DNA of 64,000 nt from Mytilus galloprovincialis (Eukaryota > Mollusca > Bivalvia > Mytilida > Mytilidae): the NCBI RefSeq assembly GCF_965363235.1, contig NC_134844.1, positions 72,347,497 to 72,411,496 of the forward strand, read 5' to 3'. The notes beneath the pieces are model-generated. The model had not been told where the DNA came from and did not search any database. It saw nothing but the letters and a program-made list of their open reading frames with translations. Of this stretch, positions 45,701 through 54,689 are shown piece by piece. How positions within the stretch are numbered: position 1 is the first letter of the stretch; every line of letters begins with the position of its first letter. A program made the position numbers and the translations under genes.

Positions 45701-46951
45701 AAGAGGGAAAAACTTTGGGCGACTAATCTTGTTCACGGCCCTATAGTCTACACAGAACCTTAATTCCCCTGATTTCTTTTTACACATGACTACTGGGCTT
45801 TGCCATTCGCTATCTGACTCTTCTATAATGTCATACTCTAACATTTGATCAATCTGTCTATTCATATCTGCTAAAACTTGTGGTGACTGTCTATAAAAGC
45901 GCTTTTTGATTGGCAAGGCATTACCTGTATCTATGACATGATTATACAGGTGAGTGTGACCTAATTCACTTAAATCTTTGGCAAATACTTGACGATTCCT
46001 ATTAAGAAAGCATTTCAGGAGTTGCTTTTGTCCCGAACTAAGGTCAGCATTATTTAAGTCAAAGTCTAAATACTCTTCTTCACATTTCTCATTTTGTGTT
46101 GGTATTTTTGGTGGGGACTGGTGACAGGAAGTGGACATTGGTAGTACCATTTCAGGATGCAATGCAGACACAGAAGCAACTACATAATTGGCAGGGAGAT
46201 AAATTGCATCTTTAGTGGGGTTCATGACTCTAAGAATAGACTTGTTTGTCTCATATAGGGAAACACAACATTTTGCTCCTGCAAGTGACTTTTCTGGAAG
46301 AGAAGGCAATGGTTCTAAAAGAGCAACCTGATTTCGCACATTTGAGATAGTAACAGGTATGTCAGCCTGGTGAAAAGGTGGAATTGTTGTTCCACTAACA
46401 GTTCTAGCTAGCCCTGAATTCAACTCTAGAGTATTGATTGTGTTGTTTTCTTTGTCAGGAAAGAAAACAGATCCAACTGAATTCAAAATATCTACCTTGT
46501 TGGGTAAAAGAAAGTCATTGCCTAGTAATATGCTCTGCTGTACATTTTCAAAAACATAGAAATCATTCCAATAAGAATTATTGCCAATGACTAAAGGAAG
46601 AGATATCACACCTAAAATAGGAAGGACATTACCACCAACTCCCATAGCATCTTTTAAGTTTGAATTTTGTAACTTATCTTTGCCTATTCCCAAGAAGTTA
46701 AGTAAGTTTTTAGAACAGCAGCTTATAGCTGCCCCAGTGTCAACTAAGCAACTTATACTTTTGCCATAAACCTCGATTTGAATTTTATTTACATTTAAAG
46801 TTACTAATTGAAAAACTCCTGGAGTTTTCTTCTTCTTTATTCTTAAACTTGTTGACTTTTTAGGAATAGGGGAGTTGTTTGTTTGTCTTTTGGCATATCC
46901 CTTCTTGTCCCCTGAGAAATGCCTACCCAATTTCTGGATAGGCGCGTATCC
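42767..46951 (-). CDS. pol: pol: protease, reverse transcriptase, RNase H, integrase, chromodomain
   Basis: This replication polyprotein is in the same frame as gag, directly after its TAG. No ATG is near the start, which supports readthrough. Residues below count from the TTG codon at 46930. Protease DTGA is at 64-67, with ILLGNDFL as its flap-to-C-terminal part. Reverse transcriptase has LPFGLASAPSSFQ and YVDD at 494-497. RNase H begins around TTDAS (D643). Integrase has an HHCC zinc-binding module and the D, D, E core (HIDLIGP, VSDRGQGF, SVAERTN), then a GPF region. The C-terminal ~70 residues hold a chromodomain (QFLVKWVGFKEKTWEPEQNL). All catalytic residues are present and there is no internal stop. 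Confidence 0.95.
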   Translation of the reverse strand, partial: GYAPIQKLGRHFSGDKKGYAKRQTNNSPIPKKSTSLRIKKKKTPGVFQLVTLNVNKIQIEVYGKSISCLVDTGAAISCCSKNLLNFLGIGKDKLQNSNLKDAMGVGGNVLPILGVISLPLVIGNNSYWNDFYVFENVQQSILLGNDFLLPNKVDILNSVGSVFFPDKENNTINTLELNSGLARTVSGTTIPPFHQADIPVTISNVRNQVALLEPLPSLPEKSLAGAKCCVSLYETNKSILRVMNPTKDAIYLPANYVVASVSALHPEMVLPMSTSCHQSPPKIPTQNEKCEEEYLDFDLNNADLSSGQKQLLKCFLNRNRQVFAKDLSELGHTHLYNHVIDTGNALPIKKRFYRQSPQVLADMNRQIDQMLEYDIIEESDSEWQSPVVMCKKKSGELRFCVDYRAVNKISRPKFFPLPRLEDVFDAIGQADANIFSTLDLLSGYWQCGLDPETAHKAAFVTPSGVYQWKRLPFGLASAPSSFQHLLTQVLRNLNYKIALVYVDDILIFSKSFEEHLNHLQLVFDRLISAGLTLKPSKCLFARPEVIYLGHKISKQGVQADISKVEAVESFPVPKTEKNVRSFLGLTNYYRKFIKGYSHLATPLNRLLRKDVPFEWSEKCQKAFDQLKQSLCSSPILAYPNMSRPFILTTDASGSAIAYILGQLDSEGQERVIAYGGRSLSEGEKAWPISELECLAVLEGIKTYHVYLANSHFKVYTDHHSLKWLSSIKQSTGRLARWSVLLQGYSFDICYREGSKNGNADGLSRREYSVTQSSSEPEDVIPSVNLNLVSVEQETNEHLQVTFLYNSCNSPTPTIMEITTGNATELPVPSTNEKHPEQITEVIPENVGESQKECHDFKHIYGYLETGVLPEDKKLATKVFLEASQYALLDGILFHFYQPRTRGRKKDIFVKQLACPRQFRNDLLKSYHELGHFGFDRTYLAIKQKYFFPGMYQAVADFIRGCDSCQRAKPHAHAKRVPLTPMPILDTFSRWHIDLIGPFKETKLGHKYILIVVCAFSKWTEAFPVRSETAADIAEVLHKEIFSRYGSCSSLVSDRGQGFMSKLVAAVTQIYNVKHYFTSSYHPQTNSVAERTNKTVIQCLKTIVDENQSNWAELLPGILMAFRMSPSASSEFSPYHLLFGKEMNLPVDTTLLPKTDLNKNLKFHIENILDCLKIAKRCATDNLQYSQERQKSHYDKNTALPQFEIQDLVLMHNPKVPVGLSSKLHRKNNGPFYIVAKGPNHTFKLRRCEDNKLLKSMINSNRLKKYIPPDHRPDQNAPPPDEPRPDPRRTEQPNFQQQDPNPDPSQNSQTDIQDSDEPVEDNSKQFYDIEKLLQRRKYKGEPQFLVKWVGFKEKTWEPEQNLPIQLVRQFLATKTQGGKRRKRSIRDAGLQDPTD
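42835..42985 (-). other. Chromodomain at the integrase C terminus
   Basis: The segment Y-D-I-E-K-L-L-Q-R-R, then F-L-V-K-W-V-G-F and T-W-E-P-E-Q-N-L matches the chromodomain pattern, including two aromatic-cage positions (Y and W). In chromoviruses this domain guides integration to chromatin marks. Function here is inferred from the family. Confidence 0.8.
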
Positions 46952-46954
46952 CTA
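46915..46954 (-). promoter_or_regulatory. gag-pol stop codon with downstream RNA fold
   Basis: The minus strand reads TAG, a 9-nt spacer, then CCTATCC, a 7-nt loop (AGAAATT) and GGGTAGG. This gives a 7-bp stem with one G-U pair. The loop bases AGAAAT are also complementary to ATTTCT two bases past the stem, so an H-type pseudoknot is conceivable, although a connecting loop of one base is tight. The spacing is like that of gammaretroviral readthrough signals. Confidence 0.6.
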
Positions 46955-48229
46955 CCAGCCGTTATTTTGTGTGTAGTTGTTGTGTGATTGTTGGTTTTGA
47001 GGGTTCATACGACCTTGATCAAAGTTTGATCTTCTTTGTTGCGAGTTTTGTTGTGGTCTTCTATCATGTCTATACCTGTTATTTTGATATTGTTGTTTTT
47101 TTCTGTCGTTTTGCTCACACACCTCTTTGTAGTGACCTATATTATCACAGCTAAAACATCGAACATTGTATGCAGGACATTGCCTTCTTGTACTACATGA
47201 CTTACCACAACCTCTACATGGCACTTGTGAGAACTGTCTTTCTTCTCGATTATCCCTGTTTGGAGTTAATGCCATAACCTCTTGCCTTACAACTGTCTTC
47301 ATGGAATCTATAAAAGAAGAAAGTAAAGAGTTAATGTCAGTTGTTCCGGAAGCAGTTGCAGGATTCTCTGTAGTTGCTGGTACATGTGGTACATTGTTAA
47401 CCTTTGTTGATGGTACGCTGTGATTGTGGCATTCTGTTACGTTGATAGCGATATCTATGGCTTGCCTTAATTCATTATATGTTTTTGGATCACTTTGTGT
47501 CACTGATGCTTTTAGATGTGGGAGAAGTCCATTTAAGGCAAGTTCAACGATTGTACTTTCTCCTAATTCAGTGTTCATCGCAAGTCTTTGCACTCTTGTT
47601 AGGTAATCATTACCATTTTCTCCCGGTAACTGTTGCAATTTGTATATTAACTTATTTGACTTATTGTTCGAAAATCTTAGCATGAATGCTGCTTTTAGTG
47701 CTGCCATATCATCTCTAACTTCTGGAGCAAGTGATTGAAGCCAAATCTTAGCTTGTCCATCAAAACTAAATGCTAGTGAAGCAAGTGCTCTATCGTCTTG
47801 TAAATTGTGGAATATTTTAAAAGATTCAAATAAATACCACCATTCTACAGGTATGTTGTTGAATTCATCATAGAATTTTGGAAGGGCAATACCTGCAGAC
47901 GCCATTATATCTAATTCAGTGTTTGTTTCTATATTGTTTATAAGATTTTCTGGTTCTATGATTTCGTTAATAGTTTCTAACGGTTGATTATTCAGGTTTT
48001 CAGCCTGTTGAACATGTACTATAACATCAATATGATCTGGTGTATCTAGATTAATTAAATTTGGTTCATCTGAGTCATGACTTGAATTGCTTATCAAACC
48101 TATATGATTCGGTTCGTCTTCTGTTGGTACTGTATCTGTAACTTCGCTAGTGGCTGCAAAGGACCTTGTATTTGGGTAGAAGTTCAAAGGCGTTGATCCT
48201 TTCTTCTTTGACTCTGCACTCCCTGGCAT
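46952..48229 (-). CDS. gag: gag (capsid and nucleocapsid)
   Basis: The 425-aa structural polyprotein packages the element RNA in cytoplasmic particles. An acidic N-terminal third (residues 1-110) is followed by a Ty3/Gypsy capsid region (about 115-270, with IPVEWWYLFESFKIF and FSFDGQAKIWLQSL). A zinc knuckle, CFSCDNIGHYKEVC (C-x2-C-x4-H-x4-C), starts near residue 357, preceded by a second Cys-rich cluster (CRGCGKSC). The tail is rich in Arg, Gln and Asn and fits RNA binding. The ATG at 48229 is the first in the leader. The frame ends at TAG (46954-46952) and stays open beyond it into pol in the same phase, so Gag-Pol is probably made by readthrough. Confidence 0.93.
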   Translation of the reverse strand: MPGSAESKKKGSTPLNFYPNTRSFAATSEVTDTVPTEDEPNHIGLISNSSHDSDEPNLINLDTPDHIDVIVHVQQAENLNNQPLETINEIIEPENLINNIETNTELDIMASAGIALPKFYDEFNNIPVEWWYLFESFKIFHNLQDDRALASLAFSFDGQAKIWLQSLAPEVRDDMAALKAAFMLRFSNNKSNKLIYKLQQLPGENGNDYLTRVQRLAMNTELGESTIVELALNGLLPHLKASVTQSDPKTYNELRQAIDIAINVTECHNHSVPSTKVNNVPHVPATTENPATASGTTDINSLLSSFIDSMKTVVRQEVMALTPNRDNREERQFSQVPCRGCGKSCSTRRQCPAYNVRCFSCDNIGHYKEVCEQNDRKKQQYQNNRYRHDRRPQQNSQQRRSNFDQGRMNPQNQQSHNNYTQNNGW

Positions 48230-48243
48230 CGGTAGAGACGGGA

Positions 48244-48261
48244 AATTTCAGGGTTCCACCA
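48244..48261 (-). promoter_or_regulatory. Primer-binding site candidate
   Basis: Three bases inside the 5' LTR, the minus strand reads TGGTGGAACCCTGAAATT. It begins with the TGG that pairs with a tRNA 3' CCA. I cannot assign the tRNA from memory. The leader before the gag ATG is only about 35 nt, very short for this group. Confidence 0.55.
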
Positions 48262-48264
48262 AGC

Positions 48265-48931
48265 TGTGAACGAGGTTTTGGGTATGTTCTGGGGGTTATG
48301 ACAACTGAATGCAGTGATGATGTTCTTGTTTGTATGTTTGCTGATGTTCTGCTGCTTGCGAGACTGTAATGAAAACAAGCTTTTAAGAATACAACTTTAT
48401 TCAGTGCTGGTCGGAATGAAACTGACCAACACTGACGCTTGTTAACAAAGTTTCCTGCTTAGTTTTCAGGTGAGGTTCGACAAGGTTTACTTTGAAAGCT
48501 AACAAAAGGTTTAATTAGAAAATATCCTTTGACTGGCCCCTGTCATATAGGGGGACGCTAACAAAAATCTCACCTTAACTTTTCTTGACATAAAACGGAT
48601 TATTGGGATTCGTAAATAAGTAAATGACCCAAGATTACGTAATATCACTTTGTCCAGATAAAACTTATTTATATCTATTGTCCTGTGTCTTTAGATAAAT
48701 TGCTAAAGATTATAAATGTTAATTTCCGTGGCTATGAGTATTAAGTAATGAGATAATATAATTTACTTTAAATTATACTGATTCATAAATATTGTATAAA
48801 AGATTTTCATACTAAAAAGTTCATATATAAAACATAATAATTTAAAACAAATAACACAAATTTCTCTAAATTATTAAAGTTTGAATGCAGCTGTTGAGGC
48901 ATGAAGTTGCACCTAAATTTTCACTGTCACA
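48265..48931 (-). repeat. 5' LTR of the Ty3/Gypsy element
   Basis: This 667-bp LTR is offset exactly 9,117 bp from the other. It should hold the promoter; TTTATATATGAAC on the minus strand near 48830 is a possible TATA element. AATAAA is at 48401-48396. Confidence 0.95.
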
Positions 48932-49070
48932 GTACAAACAATCAAATTAATCAATTATCTAAAATGCCAAATTGTGATTTATCTAATAAAATGTGTCCTA
49001 ATCAATTGACATTGGGCCAATGGTATAATGCTTTTTCTATTTCGGGGAACGAACTGTGAAATTGCCAACA
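48932..49070 (+). repeat. Degenerate ~105-bp tandem repeat, right part of retroelement target
   Basis: This continues the array interrupted by the element: ATGCCAAATTGTGATTTATC at 48964 and CTAATCAATTGAC parallel the blocks at 38958 and 39067. Confidence 0.6.
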
Positions 49071-49099
49071 ATCCCTTAGAAACTGAACCTGTTAATTTC

Positions 49100-49478
49100 C
49101 AATCTAATTAAAAACCGATCACTCATCGCTCCCGTTTTCTGACGCGTGGGAGATCTAACGAAACCCGCTTTGAGGTCACATGTGAGTGACCTCGTAGGTG
49201 CGTCTTTTTCGACCAATGAAATTGAGTCTTCCACGATCTTGAAAGTTTAACGTAAGGTAAAGGGATGTAACTCATTTTATTTACGACGAAATCGTTAGTC
49301 AAAATAATTCATCAACTTTTTTGATTGGCTTATTAATAGGTCGTCAACTCATTTGCATATCATTTTAAATTCCTAACTTTTAGTTCACTCACATGTGACC
49401 TCAAAGCCGGTTTTGTTAGATCTCCCACGCGACATATCAGAAACAGGAGCGATGAGAGATCGGTTTTTAATTAGATTG
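49100..49478. mobile_element. Mutator-like foldback MITE (9-bp TSD)
   Basis: This 379-bp element has ~95-bp terminal inverted repeats starting CAATCTAATTAAAAACCGAT and containing GTGGGAGATCTAAC and TTTGAGGTCACATGTGAGTG. The exact 9-bp duplication GTTAATTTC is at 49091-49099 and 49479-49487. A 9-bp duplication with long inverted ends is typical of MULE elements. It is non-coding. Confidence 0.9.
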
Positions 49479-49489
49479 GTTAATTTCTG

Positions 49490-50695
49490 TCAACTAATTG
49501 TTGACTGTTACAATCAAAACTTAAAGCTTTCAATTAGTACGTATCTTTGGCTCGCTTCCTATGATGTAATTTAATTTTTACAACTTAGCTGCGCCAGTAA
49601 TTACACAATAGTATTTAAACCTAACCTAATTCGTAACAACACACACCGGGTACCTCAATCCAAACTACGCGAAGGGAACTGAATCCATGCAGAATAGTAG
49701 TTACACGAAAGATACAAACGGTTTGTAAGTAAAATCTGGACCCGAATCCCTCATAGGATTGTGCACCATGGGAATTGCATATTGTTTATATTTTTGTGCC
49801 ATAGCTTCTCACGTTTCCGATCGGGATACCCTGTGTTTATTTTTTTTTATGTCATTTGATCATTATGCATGCGACACCTTAATATTTTCATGTTCAAACA
49901 AGAAATATAGTTTAAAACAAAATTCGTATTGAAAATTAGATACTCATACATGTATGACGAAACACTTTTACACCGTTGTAAATTCATTTCAGATAGCACG
50001 ATATACACATAAAACAAATATACATTCAGTCAATAGTAAAGCACTCCAATTTTGAAAAGACATTTACAAGTAATGAAGTTTAAAAGTCATAATGGCCATT
50101 ATGTCAAAATAAAAGTAAGAATAAAAGATAAACATTTTAAATGGCTTGAAATTTGAAAAGATTCCTATTACAAACATTTTTATTGATGTTGTTATAATAA
50201 TTCAATTAAGCTCCTACGAAAAAAGCTGATAGAATTTCTCTCCAGGGGATAAAGTTGAAATTTGACATAAAAGTAAAAATGAGTGATCGAAAAATTTAAA
50301 GTGCATTCCAATTATTTTCCAAAACCCAACTACCCGTAATGCTATCAATCATTCTCTCCTTTTAATCTTTGTTCAGTCGTGATCATACATTATTGAAAGA
50401 ATAAATGTTATGATCATCGCAACATGCTTTATATTCGACATCCATGTCATAAATTTATAATTTTCTATTTTCTAATTTGAATAAAATCCAGATCATGAAC
50501 GTAAACAGCGATCCGGTGGTCTCGTTTTCGGTCGACTAAAGTTCGAAAGGTTATGGATTCGATGCCTCGCTAAATTAAGAATTTCAGAAGTTTAGCTTCT
50601 ACCTAGGAAATTAGCTTATTGATGTCATTGGCGAATGATTTAAATTGCTAAAAAGCTTAGCAGAAATTAAGATGGGAGCCGCTTGTTTCACATGT
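49490..50695. other. No gene recognised
   Basis: AT-rich intergenic sequence without a domain-bearing frame or a repeat shared in this window. Confidence 0.4.
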
Positions 50696-50699
50696 ACAG

Positions 50700-50895
50700 G
50701 AAATGTTAGCCCTTCCAGAGCATCTGAAATCATCACCGGTTTCTGGTGGGTTTCGTGTTGATCGTGCAATCTTTTTTTTTTCTATGTTGTGTTTTTGTGG
50801 TTTTTTTTTACTATGTTTCGTTTGTCTTTTTTCCTTTTATAGCCATGGCTTTAACCGTGTATTTTCGAATGTCCCTTTAGTATTCTTCGTCTCTC
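50700..50895 (-). repeat. Dispersed repeat R2, reversed diverged copy
   Basis: TTAGCCCTTCCAGAGCATCT, GGGTTTCGTGTTGAT, AGCCATGGCTTTAACC and TCGAATGTCCCTTTAGTATT are the reverse complement of the 58142-58345 copy. The 65-codon frame over it is repeat-derived. Confidence 0.7.
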
Positions 50896-51698
50896 TTTAA
50901 GCTTATTAGACTACAGGTCAGATATGTTGCCCGTGAATCGTCTTTGTGCATTAAAAAAATCGTATACCCCGTTTAATTATCAATAAACAATTCGCTCAGT
51001 AGTGGTATACGCTTAATTACATATGCACATGCATAGGCAATTAAAGACATAAGACAGGAACTAACTCAAATTGTGACTAACAGACAATAACACAGACAGC
51101 GTTTTGTTCGCGTTGTTCTAGTAATTGTTTGTTTTTGATTGCTTAGTTACAATATTCATGTATCCAATAGTTACTAGATATTAACCTATATAAACAGATG
51201 ATCTCAATACCATTAATGTTTCGAATTACCAGAAACAAACATCGACAATAAGTTATTTCCTGCTTATTCAATAAATTAACGGAAATCTATTATCGATTGT
51301 CTTTTTCATAACTGGGAAGCAACAAATGGATTTATTGGCATTTCTCTGGTGATCTTTCAAATGCTTAAAACACACAAAAAAAAAAAACCAACAAAAAAAA
51401 ATCCTCAAAAAAAAAACCCACACAAATATATAAAAAAATATTCTTAAAGTTAGAATCGATAAAAAAAATGAAAGGATGCATGTTTCTGTTATCGGTATGC
51501 AAATATTATAACGATTACACTGCAGGTTTTATAACTAAAAAGTTATAAAAAGTATCCATAATTTGTTCTTAAAATCAAGAATTCCCTTTGGTTTTTTTCC
51601 TGAAAAGATCATAATATCTTTAAACTGGATTATCAGAATTGATCTGAAACATGCCTGTGATTCGGGAATTATAAGAATTGATAACATGATATAGTTTG

Positions 51699-52485
51699 TG
51701 ATGCATGGCTTACCATTTATGGAGCGGTGATGTATGGCTTGCTCCTTCTGGAGCGGTAATGTATGGCTTACCACTTCTTGAGCGATGATGCATGGCTAAC
51801 CACTTCTGGAGCAGTTATATATGGCTTACCACTTCTGAAGCAGTTATGCATGGTTAAGTTACCACTTCTGAAGCAGTTATGCATGGCTTACCACTTCTGG
51901 AGCAGTTATGCATGGCTAACCACTTCTTGAGCGATGATGCATTGCTAACCACTTCTGGAGCAGTTATATATGGCTTACCACTTCTTGAGCGATGATGCAT
52001 GGCTAACCACTTCTGGAGCAGTTATATATGGCTTACCACTTCTGAAGCAGTTATGCATGGCTTACCACTTCTGAAACAGTTATGCATGGCTTACCACTTC
52101 TGGAGCAGTTATGCATGGCTAACCACTTCTTGAGCGATGATGCATTGCTAACCACTTCTGGAGCAGTTATGCATGGCTTAACACTTCTTGAGCGATAATG
52201 CATGGCTTACCACTTCTGAAGCAGTTATGCATGGCTTACCACTTCTGGAGCAGTTATACATGGCTTATACCATTTCTGAAGCAGTTATGCATGGCTTACC
52301 ACTTCTGGAATGATAATGCATGGTTTACCACTTCTGGAGCGATGATGCCTGGCTTACCACTTCTGAAACAGTTATGCATGGCTTACCACTTCTGGAGAGA
52401 TGATGCATGGCTTAACGCTTCTGGAGCGATGATGCATGACTTTACCGCTTCTGGAGCGATGATGCATGGCTTACCAGGTCTGGAG
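51699..52485 (+). repeat. 29-bp minisatellite, ~27 units
   Basis: The consensus is ATGCATGGCTTACCACTTCT plus GGAGCAGTT. Two linker variants alternate irregularly: GAGCAGTT and GAGCGATG. As 29 is not a multiple of 3, frames rotate; the 117-codon frame at 52198-52551 is repeat read-out. Confidence 0.92.
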
Positions 52486-52489
52486 CAAT

Positions 52490-53380
52490 CTTCAGCTGAA
52501 CCAGTTTATCTCATATTTACCATAAGCGTACGAGTGTGCCCTGAAGTATAGTATTACATTATTGGGCTCTTTTGTGACCTTAACCCTCTCCCTTTCACAC
52601 CGGAACAGCTTACCGGTGAAACCAATTTCAAGATTTTTTTGGGACATTTAGATTTGTTTAATTGCCATTTGCTGACGTACAGATATGGTTAAGGTCTCAA
52701 ATTAATCCTCAGATAACCAGCAATGCGATTTAATGTGCATCAAACCTCTATCCTTATTAGTTAATAAACAAGTCACCCCTTACTGATGTGTAATTTTTCT
52801 GTAAAAAACATTTATTTTTCTTCGAATTTTGAGGAATATTCTCAAAAAGAAGTGCAAAGAAAACTGCTCTTTTGAGAGGATTTATAACTTTTTTCAATAG
52901 CTGTGCGGTGAGATTTTGAAGAATAGTATTATACTAATAGTTCTAACTTGTTCACTAGTTGCAAATGTAATTTTTAGTGTAGCAGGGCAATCACAAACTT
53001 GAAATACGCTAAAAATCTGAAGTCATTTCTTAAAGATATTATGAGAAAAGAGACAAAAACCGCTAAAATATTCTGAATTTTTTTTGCAAAGTTGAAAAAT
53101 AGATGTAACAAAACATGGTTTCGTAAGTGTTGCGGTATACTAAAGTTGAAAACACTTTTGTTTGAATAAAGGAACACGTATATTTCAATGAAAAAAAATG
53201 ACAGTTTAAAGAGTGGATTTCTCCTAGATTTGCGTAAAAATCATGCATTTGGCAACAAAAAATTATCATCTGAAGACATAATTAAAAAAAAAACAAACTG
53301 GGTGAGAATCTTTATATTATTATTATTTTTTTTAATTTCTTCCGTAGTAGTAGACTTAAGTACTTAAATTTCAACAAACT
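52490..53380. other. No gene recognised
   Basis: AT-rich sequence with no coding signal. Confidence 0.4.
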
Positions 53381-53391
53381 CACTACAATGC

Positions 53392-53480
53392 CGGTGGCGC
53401 AGGGGTACGCTGATCTATCCCAAGGCGCTATGATTGAGAGTTCCAATCCAACTGCTGGCGTTGGAAAAATTATTTCCTAT
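53392..53480 (+). repeat. tRNA-like SINE head candidate
   Basis: GCCGGTGGCGCAGGGGTACG resembles a polymerase III A box region, and GAGAGTTCCAATCC 55 bp downstream resembles a B box. There is no good cloverleaf, so this is more likely a tRNA-derived SINE remnant than a tRNA gene. Confidence 0.4.
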
Positions 53481-53499
53481 ATTAAATGTAACTTAACTT

Positions 53500-54340
53500 A
53501 ACTTTACTTTCAAAAAGGAATCCTACGAAATTTTTTTAAAAGAATGTGTGTGTAAAATTCCCCCCTTTTTTACCCCTTTACTCCATCGGACTCGGTCAAG
53601 GGTGTCCCAGATCAAGCTAGCATCGGTAATTCAATGAATTTTCCCTTGTAAAAACAAAGTTTAGGTTGCTGATTGATTGAAAACGAATTAGACAAATAAC
53701 TAGGGTCCAAGTTTGAAATCGTACAAAAAAAGCGTCTTAAATCAATTATTTTGAATGTTACGGACATCGATATTTCAAGGCCTATAGCACGTTATGCGTC
53801 TATTTATACCACTATGATAACTTATATGGCTTCAGCAGACTCGAGGCATTGTGTTTCCACCAAAACCTGACCCTATTAGCCCACCAATATGTCTCTGCAC
53901 GACTTTTTGTCCAAGCATTTCGTATTTTTTTCACCTTTTCTCCAACAGTCACGTGACTTTTGGAAATATACCACGTGACCAAAAAATGACGAATTATCTT
54001 CAAACTTAATTTGTGAAATAATTTACCAATTATCTTTCATTTGAGCCCAACATGACATGTGTATGACCATTAATGCGAAAGCTGTATTCATTTACATTTC
54101 TCTTCATTTAAACTTCGATAATGTATTTTCGATAAGTAAAGGTCTGAAATACATGAAAGGGAAAGGGGGAAGACGTTAGTTTAACGTGTAATTTAACTAT
54201 CATATTGACTTGTTTGTTTTTAATCTCTAAATTCTTGGTAGAGGTCATCATTAACTGTATTAATGCCTAGAAAAGTCTTATGCAAAGTATACAAAATTAA
54301 ACAGCTATTATGTACATGTATTTTTGCATAGCAGTGTATA
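53500..54340. other. No gene recognised
   Basis: AT-rich sequence with no domain-bearing frame. Confidence 0.4.
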
Positions 54341-54349
54341 AAAAACTAT

Positions 54350-54473
54350 CAGGGGCGGATTCAGCCATTAAAAAAGCGAATTCCAACTAAATGTTTTAAA
54401 TACAAATGCATTGATCGTCAAACAAGAGGGATTATAATTCCCCCCTCCTTTTCTTATTTTTGATCAGCCACTG
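54350..54473 (+). mobile_element. MITE, family A, short copy (5-bp TSD)
   Basis: The left end is CAGGGGCGGATTCAGC and the right end is GATCAGCCACTG. The duplication ACTAT is at 54345-54349 and 54474-54478. It keeps AATGCATTGATCG. Confidence 0.8.
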
Positions 54474-54689
54474 ACTATATACAACCCATTCCTATAAAAC
54501 ACATGCTAAAGATTTATTTGCGTACAGCACCTCTTTTTGGACAGCATTGAAACTGTGAGTTGGTACTGGGAGGATGGTATCATCGGGAACTGATAGTACG
54601 TCAGCAGAATTTTATATCGACTTCTGTACGCACGACACCTTGTTTCTAAAATGACCACGAAATAGCCGTCATCAGGTTGGGGGAAAAGG

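Larger units (their letters stand above)
39148..48931 (-). mobile_element. Complete Ty3/Gypsy LTR retroelement with env
   Basis: This 9,784-bp element reads right to left. Order on the minus strand: 5' LTR (48931-48265), primer-binding region, gag (48229-46952), in-frame TAG, pol (to 42767), env (to 40011), polypurine-like tract and 3' LTR (39814-39148). LTRs are both 667 bp, start TG and end CA, and look identical by eye. GTAC flanks both sides (39144-39147 and 48932-48935). All three frames are open. Identical LTRs and a clean target duplication mean a very recent insertion that may still be active. An env frame makes it retrovirus-like in the manner of insect errantiviruses, but the pol ends in a chromodomain, which errantiviruses lack. 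Confidence 0.95.

Noticed and set aside
48163..48165. AAG|GTCC in early gag as the env splice donor
   Set aside because: The phase does not match the env frame at the 42407 acceptor, so the donor is left undetermined.
52198..52551. 117-codon plus frame with repeated CMAYHFW
   Set aside because: Read-out of the 29-bp minisatellite in rotating frames.
53392..53480. Possible tRNA gene
   Set aside because: A- and B-box-like words exist, but I could not fold a convincing cloverleaf; treated as a SINE head.
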